Shown here: one piece after another, positions 17,274-26,405 of the stretch
How the letters are laid out: each line of letters begins with the position of its first letter
How positions within the stretch are numbered: the first letter of the stretch is position 1
From: Deminuibacter soli
GTDB lineage: Bacteria; Bacteroidota; Bacteroidia; Chitinophagales; Chitinophagaceae
Reading direction: 5' to 3'
Length of the DNA stretch: 64,000 nt
NCBI RefSeq assembly: GCF_003412455.1
Contig: NZ_QTJU01000001.1
Coordinates: forward strand, 1-64,000
Notes under the pieces: model-generated
The model's database searches: none
What the model saw: only the letters and a program-made list of their open reading frames with translations
Told to the model about the DNA's origin: nothing
Position numbers and translations under genes: made by a program

Positions 17274-18830
17274 TTAAAAGAAAGCCTTAAACAAAATACG
17301 CAGGCTGCAAATGATCACCAGCGTGCCCACGCAGATAAACATGGTCTTTAGCGGCAGTTTGCCTACCAGCTTAGCCGCAATCGGTGCAGCAATTAGTCCG
17401 CCGAGAATAAGCCCTGCTATTACCTGTACCGGTGTTTCGTGCATAATCACGATAAACGTAGTGGTACTGGCAATAGACGTAAAGAATTTGGTTAAGGTAG
17501 ACGTACCGATGGTATACTGCGGATTCCTGCCCCTCGAAATAAGCGTACTGGTTACCAGCGGGCCCCAGCCGCCGCCGAAGGCATCCAGGAAACCACCGAG
17601 CATGGCTACCGGACCAACGCGTGTGATCTTTTTCTGTTTTTTTCTTTTTGCAAAAGCTTTCGCGATAATACGGAAGCCAAGGTAAAAAGTATATACCGAT
17701 ACCAGCGGACGCAGCCAGTGCGCATATTTATCGCCAATGGTAGAAATTACCACCGCACCGCATATAGCGCCAATGGCACCGGGAATAGCCAGTGCCTTCA
17801 GCAGTTTTTTATTCACGTTACCATAGCGGTAATGACTGATGCCTGTAGCCCCCACCGAAAACATTTCAGCCATATGTACGCTGCTGCTGATGGAAGCCAG
17901 CCGCACCCCGGCTGACATTAACAAGGTAGTGGACAATACGCCGTAACCCATACCCATGGCCCCGTCTACCAGCTGCGCCAGGAAACCTGCGCCCAGCATC
18001 CACAAAAAATTATCGCCGCCATACCTGGCCACATATACTTTGGCATTGAGAATCCATGCTGCGGGTATGTAGGAGAAAATGACCGCACCTACAATCATAC
18101 AAATTACAGCAAACACGCAAACACGTACAATGCGTATCCAGAGCGGCGGTTTGTGCGGTGGTTGTTTGAGCGCAGCAGCAGGCGCTTCTGTTACAGCTGC
18201 CGGTGTTTCTACCAGTACTTTGGTAATATCATTCAGCTGCTGTACTTTATGCTGAAAGTCGCCATTCAGTCGCTGGCGAATGGTATGCAGGTTATTGATT
18301 ACATCATTGAGCTGTGCCGGCAGTGCATCGTTCAACACTTCACGCAGGCGCTTGGCAGCGGTGGGTGATTTGCCGTTGGTAGAAATGGCAATTTTAAGAT
18401 CCCCTTTCTGCACAATAGAGCCCAGGTAAAAATCACACAGCTCTGGTGTATCAGCCACATTAGCCAGCAACCGCTTGTCTTTAGCCAGCCTGCGTATTAC
18501 GGCACTTGTTTCGCTGTTGTCAATAGCGATTACCACCACATCTTTTCCCTCCAGGTCGGCCGGTTCAAAATCGCGTTCAATGATATGTACGGCAGGGTAA
18601 TCTGCTGCAAACACCCGCAGTTCGTTCAGTACACGGCCGGCTACGATAGTGATGCGTGTTTGCGGGGCGTTGTGCAGCAGGGCATGCAGTTTTTCAAGCC
18701 CTACATTGCCTGCTCCCACCAGCAGCACATGCAGCTGTTCGAGCTTCAGGAAAACAGGAAACAACGGGTTGTTCTGCCCGTTGTTTTCTGCCTGCGTTTC
18801 TGTTGGTATAACCTGTTGGTTGGTTATCAT
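17274..18830 (-). CDS. fusion: siroheme synthase N-terminal (Met8/CysG-N) domain + TauE/SafE transporter
   Basis: 518 aa in one frame with two known modules. Residues about 30-205 are a precorrin-2 dehydrogenase/sirohydrochlorin ferrochelatase: Rossmann motif LLVGAGNVGLEKL (38-49), Asp104 in VVIAIDNSET at the position of the catalytic Asp, and the LKIAISTNGKSPTAAKRLRE segment. Residues about 230-518 are a TSUP/TauE-SafE membrane domain with about eight helices and the paired motifs LVDGAMGMGYGVLSTTLLM and LDAFGGGWGPLVTSTLIS. The first half would finish siroheme from CobA's precorrin-2. The second half would move sulfite, sulfonate or sulfate. It sits last in the operon, 14 bases after cysI, which fits both roles. 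No frameshift joins them, so the fusion is real unless the assembly is wrong. Confidence 0.9.
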   Translation of the reverse strand: MITNQQVIPTETQAENNGQNNPLFPVFLKLEQLHVLLVGAGNVGLEKLHALLHNAPQTRITIVAGRVLNELRVFAADYPAVHIIERDFEPADLEGKDVVVIAIDNSETSAVIRRLAKDKRLLANVADTPELCDFYLGSIVQKGDLKIAISTNGKSPTAAKRLREVLNDALPAQLNDVINNLHTIRQRLNGDFQHKVQQLNDITKVLVETPAAVTEAPAAALKQPPHKPPLWIRIVRVCVFAVICMIVGAVIFSYIPAAWILNAKVYVARYGGDNFLWMLGAGFLAQLVDGAMGMGYGVLSTTLLMSAGVRLASISSSVHMAEMFSVGATGISHYRYGNVNKKLLKALAIPGAIGAICGAVVISTIGDKYAHWLRPLVSVYTFYLGFRIIAKAFAKRKKQKKITRVGPVAMLGGFLDAFGGGWGPLVTSTLISRGRNPQYTIGTSTLTKFFTSIASTTTFIVIMHETPVQVIAGLILGGLIAAPIAAKLVGKLPLKTMFICVGTLVIICSLRILFKAFF

Positions 18831-18844
18831 ATTTGCCAGTGAAT

Positions 18845-20527
18845 TTATATTGCTACTATTTTTTCCCGGAGTACAAAATCGCCAAAGCTTTCGTTCTTTT
18901 TCCTTTTTGCACTGTACAATCCCAGCAGGCCGTCCAGCTCCTGCAAGATAGCTGCCTCATCGAGGTTTTCCCGGTATTTCGTATTCAGCCTTGTGCCGTA
19001 ACGGTCGCCTCCCAAATGCAGGTTGTAGCGGCCATAGGCTGTGCCGATAAAACCAATCTCTGCTACATATGGCCTGCCGCAGCCATTGGGGCAACCGGTC
19101 ATGCGCACGCTGATGGCTTCTTTGTCCAGCTTATGCCTTGCCAGCAGTACTTCTATTTTATCAATCAGCAGGGGCAGGTAACGCTGTGCTTCGGCCAGTG
19201 CCAGCGGGCAGGTGTTAAAGGCCACGCAGGCGATAGAATTTTTGCGCACTTCGCTTGCCTGCCCCGTATGCGCGAGTACATGGTGTTTTTCAAGAATGGC
19301 TGCAACGGCCGCTTTGTTTGCCGGTTCAATATCTGCGAGTATCAGTTTCTGGTTGGCCGTAAAACGGAAATTGGCCAGTTTCACCTGCGCCACTTCGAGC
19401 ATGGCCGATTTCAGTGTAACTGCTTCGGTATCGAGTACCCGGCCATTTTCGGTAAACACGGTATAATACCATTTGCCTTCATGGTTCTGCTGCCAGCCAT
19501 ACAGGTCGTGCCTTTCCGTAAAGCTGTAAGCGCGCGCAGGTTCCAGTGCAAAGCCACAGCGCTTTTCCAGTTCTGCTTTAAATTGCTCCACGCCCATTTT
19601 ATCGATGGTGTATTTAAGCCTGGATAATTTTCGGTCACTGCGGTTGCCATAATCGCGCTGTATGGTGATGATTTCATATGCTGCTTTAAACAGCTTTTCA
19701 TCCGTATCCACAAAACCCAGCACAGTACCCAGCCTGGGATAAGTATTCGGGTTGCCATGCGTGGTACCCAAACCACCGCCTGCCACAATATTGAAGCCTT
19801 TCAGCTGTTCGTTTTCGATAATGGCAATCAACCCGAGATCGTTGATGAATACATCTACATCGTTGTTTGGCGGAATGGCAATGGCCATTTTGAATTTACG
19901 GGGCAGGTAACGATCCTGGTACAGGTTGTCTTCTTCCTTCGTTTTATCGGTAAGCGGTTCTTCGTTCAGCCATATTTCGTAATACGCACGCGTTTTGGGC
20001 AATCCCAGCTGGCTAAGTTTATCAGCGTAAGCAAATATCTGCTCATGAATGGCAGATTGCTTCGGATGCGCCGCACAAATCACGTTACGGTTCACGTCAC
20101 CGCAGGCGGCAATGGAATCCAGGCCAACGGTATTAAAATCCTGCAGCGTTGGTTTAATATGCGATTTCACAATACCATGTAGCTGTATGGTTTGCCTGGT
20201 GGTTATTTTGATGATGCCTGTTGCATGGTCGCCTGCAATATGGTGCAGCGCTTCCCACTGTTCGGGGGTTAAAAAACCGCCCGGCAAACGCAGTCGCACC
20301 ATGTAAGAATACAGCCATTCCAGTTTCTTCGCGCTGCGTTCCTCGCGGCGGTCACGGTCATCCTGCTGGTACATGCCGTGAAACTTAATGAGCGACTGGT
20401 CATCCTCGTACAAAGCGCCGGTTAAGTCGTTGCGCAGGCTTTCTTTCAGGGTGCCGCGCAGTCCGTCACTGGCCAGTTTGATGCGTTCAACCGGTGATAA
20501 ATTATTGGTATTGTTGTTTTGTGACAT
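18845..20527 (-). CDS. cysI: assimilatory sulfite reductase hemoprotein subunit
   Basis: 560 aa, the catalytic subunit that reduces sulfite to sulfide with six electrons at a siroheme-[4Fe-4S] centre. The cluster ligands are visible as CVAFNTC (about 430) and TGCPNGCGRPYVAEIG (about 475), the CX5C...CX3C pattern. Substrate and siroheme-contact regions also appear (GIIKITTRQTIQLHG, CGDVNRNV). Length matches E. coli CysI (570). It is cotranscribed with the flavoprotein gene 30 bases upstream and with the siroheme-synthase fusion downstream. Confidence 0.96.
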   Translation of the reverse strand: MSQNNNTNNLSPVERIKLASDGLRGTLKESLRNDLTGALYEDDQSLIKFHGMYQQDDRDRREERSAKKLEWLYSYMVRLRLPGGFLTPEQWEALHHIAGDHATGIIKITTRQTIQLHGIVKSHIKPTLQDFNTVGLDSIAACGDVNRNVICAAHPKQSAIHEQIFAYADKLSQLGLPKTRAYYEIWLNEEPLTDKTKEEDNLYQDRYLPRKFKMAIAIPPNNDVDVFINDLGLIAIIENEQLKGFNIVAGGGLGTTHGNPNTYPRLGTVLGFVDTDEKLFKAAYEIITIQRDYGNRSDRKLSRLKYTIDKMGVEQFKAELEKRCGFALEPARAYSFTERHDLYGWQQNHEGKWYYTVFTENGRVLDTEAVTLKSAMLEVAQVKLANFRFTANQKLILADIEPANKAAVAAILEKHHVLAHTGQASEVRKNSIACVAFNTCPLALAEAQRYLPLLIDKIEVLLARHKLDKEAISVRMTGCPNGCGRPYVAEIGFIGTAYGRYNLHLGGDRYGTRLNTKYRENLDEAAILQELDGLLGLYSAKRKKNESFGDFVLREKIVAI

Positions 20528-20557
20528 GTTGTTTGTTTTACTGCTGTACAGTAAGCA

Positions 20558-22255
20558 TTAATATACATCTTTCAGGTACCTGCCCTCTTCCTGCAACTGT
20601 TCCAGGTATGCTTTGGCTTCAGCGGTTGTTTTCGCTCCCTTTTCGCTGATCAGTTCCAGCAGGGCAGCTTCCACATCTTCGCTCATCGGTGCTTTGGCGC
20701 CGCATACATATACCGCAGCGCCATTCTGCAGCCAATCCCATACTTCAGCAGCTTGCTGTTGCAGGCGGTGCTGTACATAAATCTTGTCTTCCTGGTCGCG
20801 TGAAAAAGCCAGGCTTACATTGTGCAATGCACCGGTTTGCACGTAGTTCTGAATTTCTGTCTGGTACAGGAAATCTGAACTGAAATGCTGTTCGCCAAAA
20901 AACAGCCAGTTACGGCCGCTGGCACCCAGCGCATCGCGTTCTGCAATAAAAGAACGGAACGGTGCAATACCTGTACCCGGACCAATCATAATCACGTCTC
21001 TGCTTTCTTCAGGCAGGCGGAACAGGCTGTTGGGATGAATATAAAAATCAAACGTATCGCCAGGTTTCAGCTGTGACAGGAAATCTGAACACAGGCCGTA
21101 TTTTTTCTCCCCATTTATATCAAATCCGCAACGTGACACGGTTAAATGAATTTCATTCCCATGTGCAGCAGGTGAAGATGCAATGGAATACAAACGCGGA
21201 GCGATGGGCTCCAGTATGCTGAACACTTCTTCAAACTGCGCCGCATCTTTTACGGGGTATATCTTCAGCAGGTCAACCAGGTCTATCCGTGTTACGGGAA
21301 TATCCTGCTGTACAATGATGGCATATTGGGCAACCACCCTTTCAGGCAAGTGCTGCAGGTTTATCTTCTTTACCAGCAGTTCGTATGCAGTGGCAGTTGT
21401 ATCCCTGAAAGCAATTTCTGTATCCCCTTTTAAGCCGGTGAGGGAAAGAATAGCTTCCACCAATGCGGGTTTGTTGTGTGGTATCAACCCCAGTGAGTCA
21501 CCGGGCAGATAGGCCACATCTTCCTCCGCACCAATTTCAATATGATGCGTTTGCTTGTTTGAATCGCGGTCGTTCAGGTTGATATTCGTAATAATGGTGC
21601 CGGTATAATTCTTTTTGTGCGCTGCTTTCTTCACGGGTACAGGAGCTGCCGACGCAGTGCCTGACAAGGATTGTATTACCTGTTCAAACCATTGTGCTGC
21701 TTCCGTTTCATAGTCTGTATCACATTTCACCAGCGATAACACACGGTTACCGCCAAGCTTTTGCAGCTGGGCATCTACATCTTCCGCCGCTTTGCAGAAC
21801 AAGGGGTATGAAGTATCACCCAGGCCCAGTACTGCAAACTTCAGGTTGTGCAATTGCAGGGGCTGCTGGTGAATATGATCATAAAACTTTTGTGCAGTGG
21901 CAGGCGGTTCGCCATCGCCCTGGGTGCTGATCACAGCAAACAGGTACTCTTCTTTTGCAAGATCGCTGAGGCGGTATTGATCCAGCCCGGCGAGTTTTAC
22001 GGTAACTCCTTTTTTCTTGGCTGCAGCAGCAAACTGTGTGGCCAGTTTTTTTGAATTACCGGTTTCAGTGCCATAGGTAATGGTGATTTTTTTTACCAGC
22101 ACTGCTGCTGCTTCTGCAACGGCAGGCACTGCCGGCACGGCCTCACCATTGCTTTGCATTAAACCTGCAAGAAAGCCATTCATCCAGATCAGCTCATCGC
22201 GCGAAGCTTTGCTCACCAGCTCCCTGAACACTTGTAAATTAGGCTCTGCTAACAT
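20558..22255 (-). CDS. cysJ: sulfite reductase flavoprotein subunit
   Basis: 565 aa diflavin reductase that passes electrons from NADPH to CysI. An N-terminal extension (1-55) precedes a flavodoxin FMN domain (ITITYGTETGNSKKLATQFA, GLGDTSYPLFC), then an FAD-binding connecting domain (RLYSIASSP, YGLCSDFLS) and an NADPH domain (MIGPGTGIAPFRSFIAER) ending RYLKDVY. Same architecture as E. coli CysJ (599 aa). The first 17 bases overlap the end of cobA, which suggests translational coupling. Confidence 0.95.
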   Translation of the reverse strand: MLAEPNLQVFRELVSKASRDELIWMNGFLAGLMQSNGEAVPAVPAVAEAAAVLVKKITITYGTETGNSKKLATQFAAAAKKKGVTVKLAGLDQYRLSDLAKEEYLFAVISTQGDGEPPATAQKFYDHIHQQPLQLHNLKFAVLGLGDTSYPLFCKAAEDVDAQLQKLGGNRVLSLVKCDTDYETEAAQWFEQVIQSLSGTASAAPVPVKKAAHKKNYTGTIITNINLNDRDSNKQTHHIEIGAEEDVAYLPGDSLGLIPHNKPALVEAILSLTGLKGDTEIAFRDTTATAYELLVKKINLQHLPERVVAQYAIIVQQDIPVTRIDLVDLLKIYPVKDAAQFEEVFSILEPIAPRLYSIASSPAAHGNEIHLTVSRCGFDINGEKKYGLCSDFLSQLKPGDTFDFYIHPNSLFRLPEESRDVIMIGPGTGIAPFRSFIAERDALGASGRNWLFFGEQHFSSDFLYQTEIQNYVQTGALHNVSLAFSRDQEDKIYVQHRLQQQAAEVWDWLQNGAAVYVCGAKAPMSEDVEAALLELISEKGAKTTAEAKAYLEQLQEEGRYLKDVY

Positions 22256-23093
22256 GGGCTGTACGTTTTTGCGGGTGAAGAATGGCTGCGTGCATGGGGG
22301 CTACAGCTTTAAAATATTCCTCCTGGCTGTTGCTGTTGCCTAACCAGGCAAACTGGCGGTGCAGGTCAACCACCTTGCCTATTACTACGAGTGAAGGCGA
22401 CACAAATTGTTTGCCTTTCAGCAGGGTGTTAAACTCGTGAATATGGCAGGTATACACATTCTGCAAGGCAGTGGTAGCCTGTTCTATTACAGCCAGCTGC
22501 ATGGACGCATCGATACCATGCCTGGTTAAATTGGTTACAATGCCTTCAATGGTATCGGCAGACATATAAAACACCAAAGTATCAGTGGTGTGTGCCAGTT
22601 CTTTCCAGTAGGCATCTGCGATCACTTCATTTTTATAAAAAGTAAGAAAACGCACGGCGGTGGAATATTCACGTGCCGTAAGCGGCATGCCTGCATAAGC
22701 AGCAGCACCGAGCGCAGCTGTTACACCGGGTATAATTTCGTAGGGAATGCCCAGCTCTTTCAGCGTGATCAGTTCATCGAGTATATTGGAGAAAATTGAT
22801 ACATCACCACCTTTTAAACGCACCACCAGCTTGCCTTCCAGCGCGTATTTCGCCAACAGTGCATTGATCGATTCCTGCGGGGTGGAATTGCCTTTGCGGC
22901 ATTGTTTGCCCACATAAATAACCTGTGCGGCTTCGTTTACATACCATTTCAGTATGTCATCGCTTACCAGCCGGTCGGTTAATACCACATCGGCCTGGCG
23001 AAGGTAACGGATAGCTTTGGCCGTAATCAGCTCCGGGTCGCCGGGGCCGGCTGCTGCCAGTATCACTTTTCCTGTTGTATGTTGCAGAGACAT
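22239..23093 (-). CDS. cobA: uroporphyrinogen-III C-methyltransferase
   Basis: 284 aa SAM-dependent methyltransferase that converts uroporphyrinogen III to precorrin-2, the first siroheme-specific step. Motifs: AAGPGDPELITAKAIRYL near residue 14, VVRLKGGDVSIFSN, EIIPGVTAALGAAAYAGMPL, and the SAM-binding YMSAD loop. Its product feeds the CysG-like half of the fusion at the end of the operon, so the full siroheme branch is encoded here. It overlaps cysJ by 17 bases. Confidence 0.94.
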   Translation of the reverse strand: MSLQHTTGKVILAAAGPGDPELITAKAIRYLRQADVVLTDRLVSDDILKWYVNEAAQVIYVGKQCRKGNSTPQESINALLAKYALEGKLVVRLKGGDVSIFSNILDELITLKELGIPYEIIPGVTAALGAAAYAGMPLTAREYSTAVRFLTFYKNEVIADAYWKELAHTTDTLVFYMSADTIEGIVTNLTRHGIDASMQLAVIEQATTALQNVYTCHIHEFNTLLKGKQFVSPSLVVIGKVVDLHRQFAWLGNSNSQEEYFKAVAPMHAAILHPQKRTAHVSRA

Positions 23094-23173
23094 TAGTTCA
23101 TTAATTTAGTAGAATAATAAAACGCACCGTGTCTTCCGGTACTGTCTTTTATCTGCTGCATGCAGCGGTTAGT

Positions 23174-24088
23174 TTAAAACAATCCGTCTATTGATAAATA
23201 CCTTTCGCCAGTATCGTAATTGAATGTAAGCACGGTTGCGCCGGCGGGAATTTCCGGCAGTTTCTTTGCCACTGCGGCCAGTGCAGCGCCGGTAGATATA
23301 CCTGTAAATACGCCTTCTTCTTTTGCAAAACGCTGTGCATATTCAAACGCTTCGTCTTTCCCCACCTGTATCACGCCATCGAGCAGCTGCGTATTCATAA
23401 TGGAGGGTATAAAACCGGCGCCCAGGCCCTGCAGCGGGTGCGGTGAAGGACTGCCGCCGCTCAGTACAGGCGACAATTCAGGTTCTACTGCAAACACTTT
23501 CAGGTCAGGAAAATGCTGTTTCAATACTTCAGCAACACCGGTAATATGCCCGCCGGTACCTACACCTGTAATCAGGTAATCGATGCCACCGGGAAAATCG
23601 TTCAGTATTTCACGCGCAGTTGTTTTGCGGTGTACTTCAGTATTGGCTGCATTGTCAAACTGCTGCGGCATCCATGCATGCGGCGTGGCGTTTACCAGCT
23701 CAGTTGCCTTTTCAATGGCGCCTTTCATGCCTTTTTCGCGCGGTGTTAATACAAACTCAGCGCCATAGGCAGCCATCAGTTTCCTGCGCTCAATGCTCAT
23801 TGATTCCGGCATTACCAGTATTAACCGGTACCCCTTAACAGCTGCTACCAGCGCCAAACCAATGCCGGTGTTGCCCGATGTTGGTTCAATAATAACGCTC
23901 TCTTTATTCAACAATCCCTTCTGCTCCGCATCTTCAATCATCGCAAGGGCAATACGGTCTTTAATACTGTTGCCCGGGTTGCTGCGCTCCAGTTTTATCC
24001 AAACGTTGGCACTGCTTCCGTTGTACAGTTTATTGATCCGCAAATGGGGCGTGTTGCCAATGGTTTCTAAAATGCTGTTTGCTTTCAT
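23174..24088 (-). CDS. cysK: cysteine synthase A (O-acetylserine sulfhydrylase)
   Basis: 304 aa PLP enzyme that makes L-cysteine from O-acetylserine and sulfide. The Schiff-base Lys is in [15 protein letters not shown] (about residue 43), the substrate loop is [14 protein letters not shown], and the phosphate-binding loop is [10 protein letters not shown]. Full length. The 124-base gap to cysE contains an ATCAC-TATTG-GTGAT palindrome (24154-24168), so an internal promoter is possible. Confidence 0.95.
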   Translation of the reverse strand: MKANSILETIGNTPHLRINKLYNGSSANVWIKLERSNPGNSIKDRIALAMIEDAEQKGLLNKESVIIEPTSGNTGIGLALVAAVKGYRLILVMPESMSIERRKLMAAYGAEFVLTPREKGMKGAIEKATELVNATPHAWMPQQFDNAANTEVHRKTTAREILNDFPGGIDYLITGVGTGGHITGVAEVLKQHFPDLKVFAVEPELSPVLSGGSPSPHPLQGLGAGFIPSIMNTQLLDGVIQVGKDEAFEYAQRFAKEEGVFTGISTGAALAAVAKKLPEIPAGATVLTFNYDTGERYLSIDGLF

Positions 24089-24153
24089 GGTTGATTCTTT
24101 TTGCCTTGATTTTCTGATTCAACAAAGTTGCTGCATATTGAACAACGGCTTAC

Positions 24154-24168
24154 ATCACTATTGGTGAT
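24154..24168. promoter_or_regulatory. palindrome ATCAC-N5-GTGAT in the cysE-cysK gap
   Basis: Perfect five-base arms around TATTG, 66 bases upstream of cysK. It could be a protein-binding site or a small RNA hairpin. No T run follows, so a terminator is unlikely. Confidence 0.3.
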
Positions 24169-24212
24169 AGCCCATTACTTCAGGTTATGACACCCTTGTT
24201 TCTGATAACCTG

Positions 24213-25049
24213 TTAAATCACAAAATTCAAAGGCTCGGGAAAAGGATTGTTGTCTTTTACGCGTATTTCGCTTTTATGATAAACGACAGATGCCGCCGGC
24301 ACGCTGTAGGTTAAAAATACATTGCCGCCGATAATGCTATCGTGCCCCACCACTGTTGTGCCGCCTAAAATGCTGGCGCCGGAGTAAATAATCACATTGT
24401 CTTCAATGGTAGGATGGCGCTTGGTATCGGCCCCCTTGCTTTTGGCTACATTAAGTGCGCCCAGTGTTACCCCCTGGTAAATTTTTACATGATCGCCGAT
24501 AACCGTTGTTTCACCAATTACAATGCCGGTGCCGTGGTCAATGGCGAAGGCCTTACCAATAGTAGCACCGGGGTGAATATCGATACCCGTATTGCTATGT
24601 GCATACTCAGTTAAAATGCGTGGCAGTACCGGCACATCCAGCTCCCACAGCGCATGTGCAAAGCGGTATACGGCAGTGGCAAAAAAACCGGGATAGGCAA
24701 TCAGCACTTCCTCCACGCTGCGCGCTGCGGGATCAAACTCCAGAATGGCGTTGGCATCTTCCAGCAACACTTCGTAAATGGAAGGTATTTCTTCAAAAAA
24801 GGCCTCTGCAGCGGTTTGCAGGGTTTGGGTATTGGCAATTACATCCTGCAGCAGGGTTTGCAAATGGCCCTGCAGGTTGGCGTAGGCGTTCTCCACATCC
24901 AGCAGGTTACGCATTTTGCCCTTGGTGGCGCCAAAGAGAAAATGAAATAACCGGTCGGTAAATTCCGCAGCCAGCGTTTTACTGGGATAACCGGTAAATC
25001 CATGCTGGTTGCGTTGAAAAAGAGCCGACAGAAATTGCTGTTGTGTCAT
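24213..25049 (-). CDS. cysE: serine O-acetyltransferase
   Basis: 278 aa acetyltransferase that activates serine for CysK. An N-terminal helical domain (1-150) is followed by left-handed beta-helix hexapeptide repeats (IDIHPGATIGKAFAIDHG, GIVIGETTVIGDHVKIYQG, GASILGGTTVVGHDSIIGG). Catalytic Asp/His are seen in FAIDHGTG. The protein ends in FVI: a C-terminal Ile is the residue that enters the CysK active site in the cysteine synthase complex of other bacteria. It lies between cysN and cysK. Confidence 0.93.
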   Translation of the reverse strand: MTQQQFLSALFQRNQHGFTGYPSKTLAAEFTDRLFHFLFGATKGKMRNLLDVENAYANLQGHLQTLLQDVIANTQTLQTAAEAFFEEIPSIYEVLLEDANAILEFDPAARSVEEVLIAYPGFFATAVYRFAHALWELDVPVLPRILTEYAHSNTGIDIHPGATIGKAFAIDHGTGIVIGETTVIGDHVKIYQGVTLGALNVAKSKGADTKRHPTIEDNVIIYSGASILGGTTVVGHDSIIGGNVFLTYSVPAASVVYHKSEIRVKDNNPFPEPLNFVI

Positions 25050-25094
25050 CGCTTTGCTTTTATCGTTGAATCGTTGGATGTTTCGTTTCGTGGT

Positions 25095-26336
25095 TTATTG
25101 AATCATGCAGGCGCCCACGGTAACATGACTTGTTTCGTCAATTAAAATAGCGCCGCCGCTGGTACGCAGTTTTTTGTATGCGTCAAATGCAACAGGCCTG
25201 GCTACTTTAATTGTTGCCTTTACAATATCGTTCAGGACTGCCTGTTCAGGACTGGCATGCTGTTCCAGCGTGTTTACATCTACCTTGTATTGCAGTTCTT
25301 TTACCACGCTTTTTACCACCGTGCTGTTTAACTGCAGCAGGTATTTTTTACCGGCAGCCAATGGTTTTGTATCCATCCAGCACAGCAGCACTTCCAGCTC
25401 CTGCGCTACGTTTGGCTGGTCATTGCTTTTTACAATTACATCGCCACGGCTAATGTCTACATCATCGGCCAGGTGCAGTATAACGCTTTGCGGCGCAAAT
25501 GCTTCTTCCACTTCCTTGCCATTTAATTCAATGGCCGTAATGGTGCTGGTTACACCGGAAGGCAGCACGGTAACAGCATCGCCTTTTTTGTAGATACCGC
25601 TGTGCAGCTTGCCTGCATAACCACGATAGTCGTGCAGTTCTTCTGTTTGCGGGCGAATAACGTATTGCACCGGGAAACGGGCATGCTCCAGGTCAATATC
25701 CTGCTGTACCTGTACTTTTTCAAGAATAGACAGCAGCGCCTCCCCTTCGTACCAGGGTGTGGTTGCCGCTTTTTCTACAATATTATCGCCCTTCAGCGCA
25801 CTGATGGGAATATAGGTTACCTCTTTTAAACCCAGTGATTTTGCCATGTTGGCGTAATCAATCACAATGTTGTTGTATACATCCTGCGAGTATTCTACCA
25901 GGTCCATTTTATTGATGGCTACCACTACATGCGGCAAACCCAGCAGTGATGCAATAATGCTGTGGCGCCTGGTTTGTTCTACCACACCGCTGCGTGCATC
26001 AACCAGGATAATGATCAGGTCTGAGTTGGATGCACCGGTAACCATGTTACGGGTGTACTGTATATGACCGGGTGCATCGGCTATAATAAACTTGCGGCTG
26101 GGTGTGGAGAAATATTTGTACGCCACATCAATGGTGATACCCTGTTCGCGCTCAGCACGCAGGCCATCGGTTAACAAGGCCAGGTCTATTTCACCGTCTT
26201 CCTTGTTCTTACTCTGTTTTTCAATTGCTTCCAGCTGGTCAATCAGTATGCTTTTGCTGTCGTACAGCAAACGGCCTATTAACGTGCTTTTGCCGTCGTC
26301 TACACTGCCGGCTGTGATAAAACGCAGTAAATCCAT
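25095..26336 (-). CDS. cysN: sulfate adenylyltransferase, GTPase subunit
   Basis: 413 aa GTPase that drives sulfate activation to APS together with CysD. The start at 26336 (MDLLRFITAGSVDDGKSTLI) is set by the family N-terminus; an upstream ATG adds 12 residues of no match. G motifs: GSVDDGKST (P-loop), DAPGHIQYTRNM, and NKMDLVEYS. Elongation-factor-like beta-barrels follow to the C-terminus. There is no APS-kinase (CysC) domain, in line with the APS-type reductase encoded upstream. Confidence 0.95.
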   Translation of the reverse strand: MDLLRFITAGSVDDGKSTLIGRLLYDSKSILIDQLEAIEKQSKNKEDGEIDLALLTDGLRAEREQGITIDVAYKYFSTPSRKFIIADAPGHIQYTRNMVTGASNSDLIIILVDARSGVVEQTRRHSIIASLLGLPHVVVAINKMDLVEYSQDVYNNIVIDYANMAKSLGLKEVTYIPISALKGDNIVEKAATTPWYEGEALLSILEKVQVQQDIDLEHARFPVQYVIRPQTEELHDYRGYAGKLHSGIYKKGDAVTVLPSGVTSTITAIELNGKEVEEAFAPQSVILHLADDVDISRGDVIVKSNDQPNVAQELEVLLCWMDTKPLAAGKKYLLQLNSTVVKSVVKELQYKVDVNTLEQHASPEQAVLNDIVKATIKVARPVAFDAYKKLRTSGGAILIDETSHVTVGACMIQ

Positions 26337-26405
26337 AAATGTGGTTATTAAGAAACCGGCACTTCGCAGCACCGGCGATGAATAAAATGTTGTTGCAATA
26401 CCTGT

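Noticed and set aside
23093-23161. 22-codon ORF whose stop overlaps the cobA start (TAATG)
   Set aside because: It contains no Cys or other telling codon run and no known motif; the overlap may be chance. Kept only as a possibility for translational coupling.
24119-24136. Five-codon ORF (MQQLC) upstream of cysK
   Set aside because: Too short, only one Cys, no supporting promoter or hairpin next to it.
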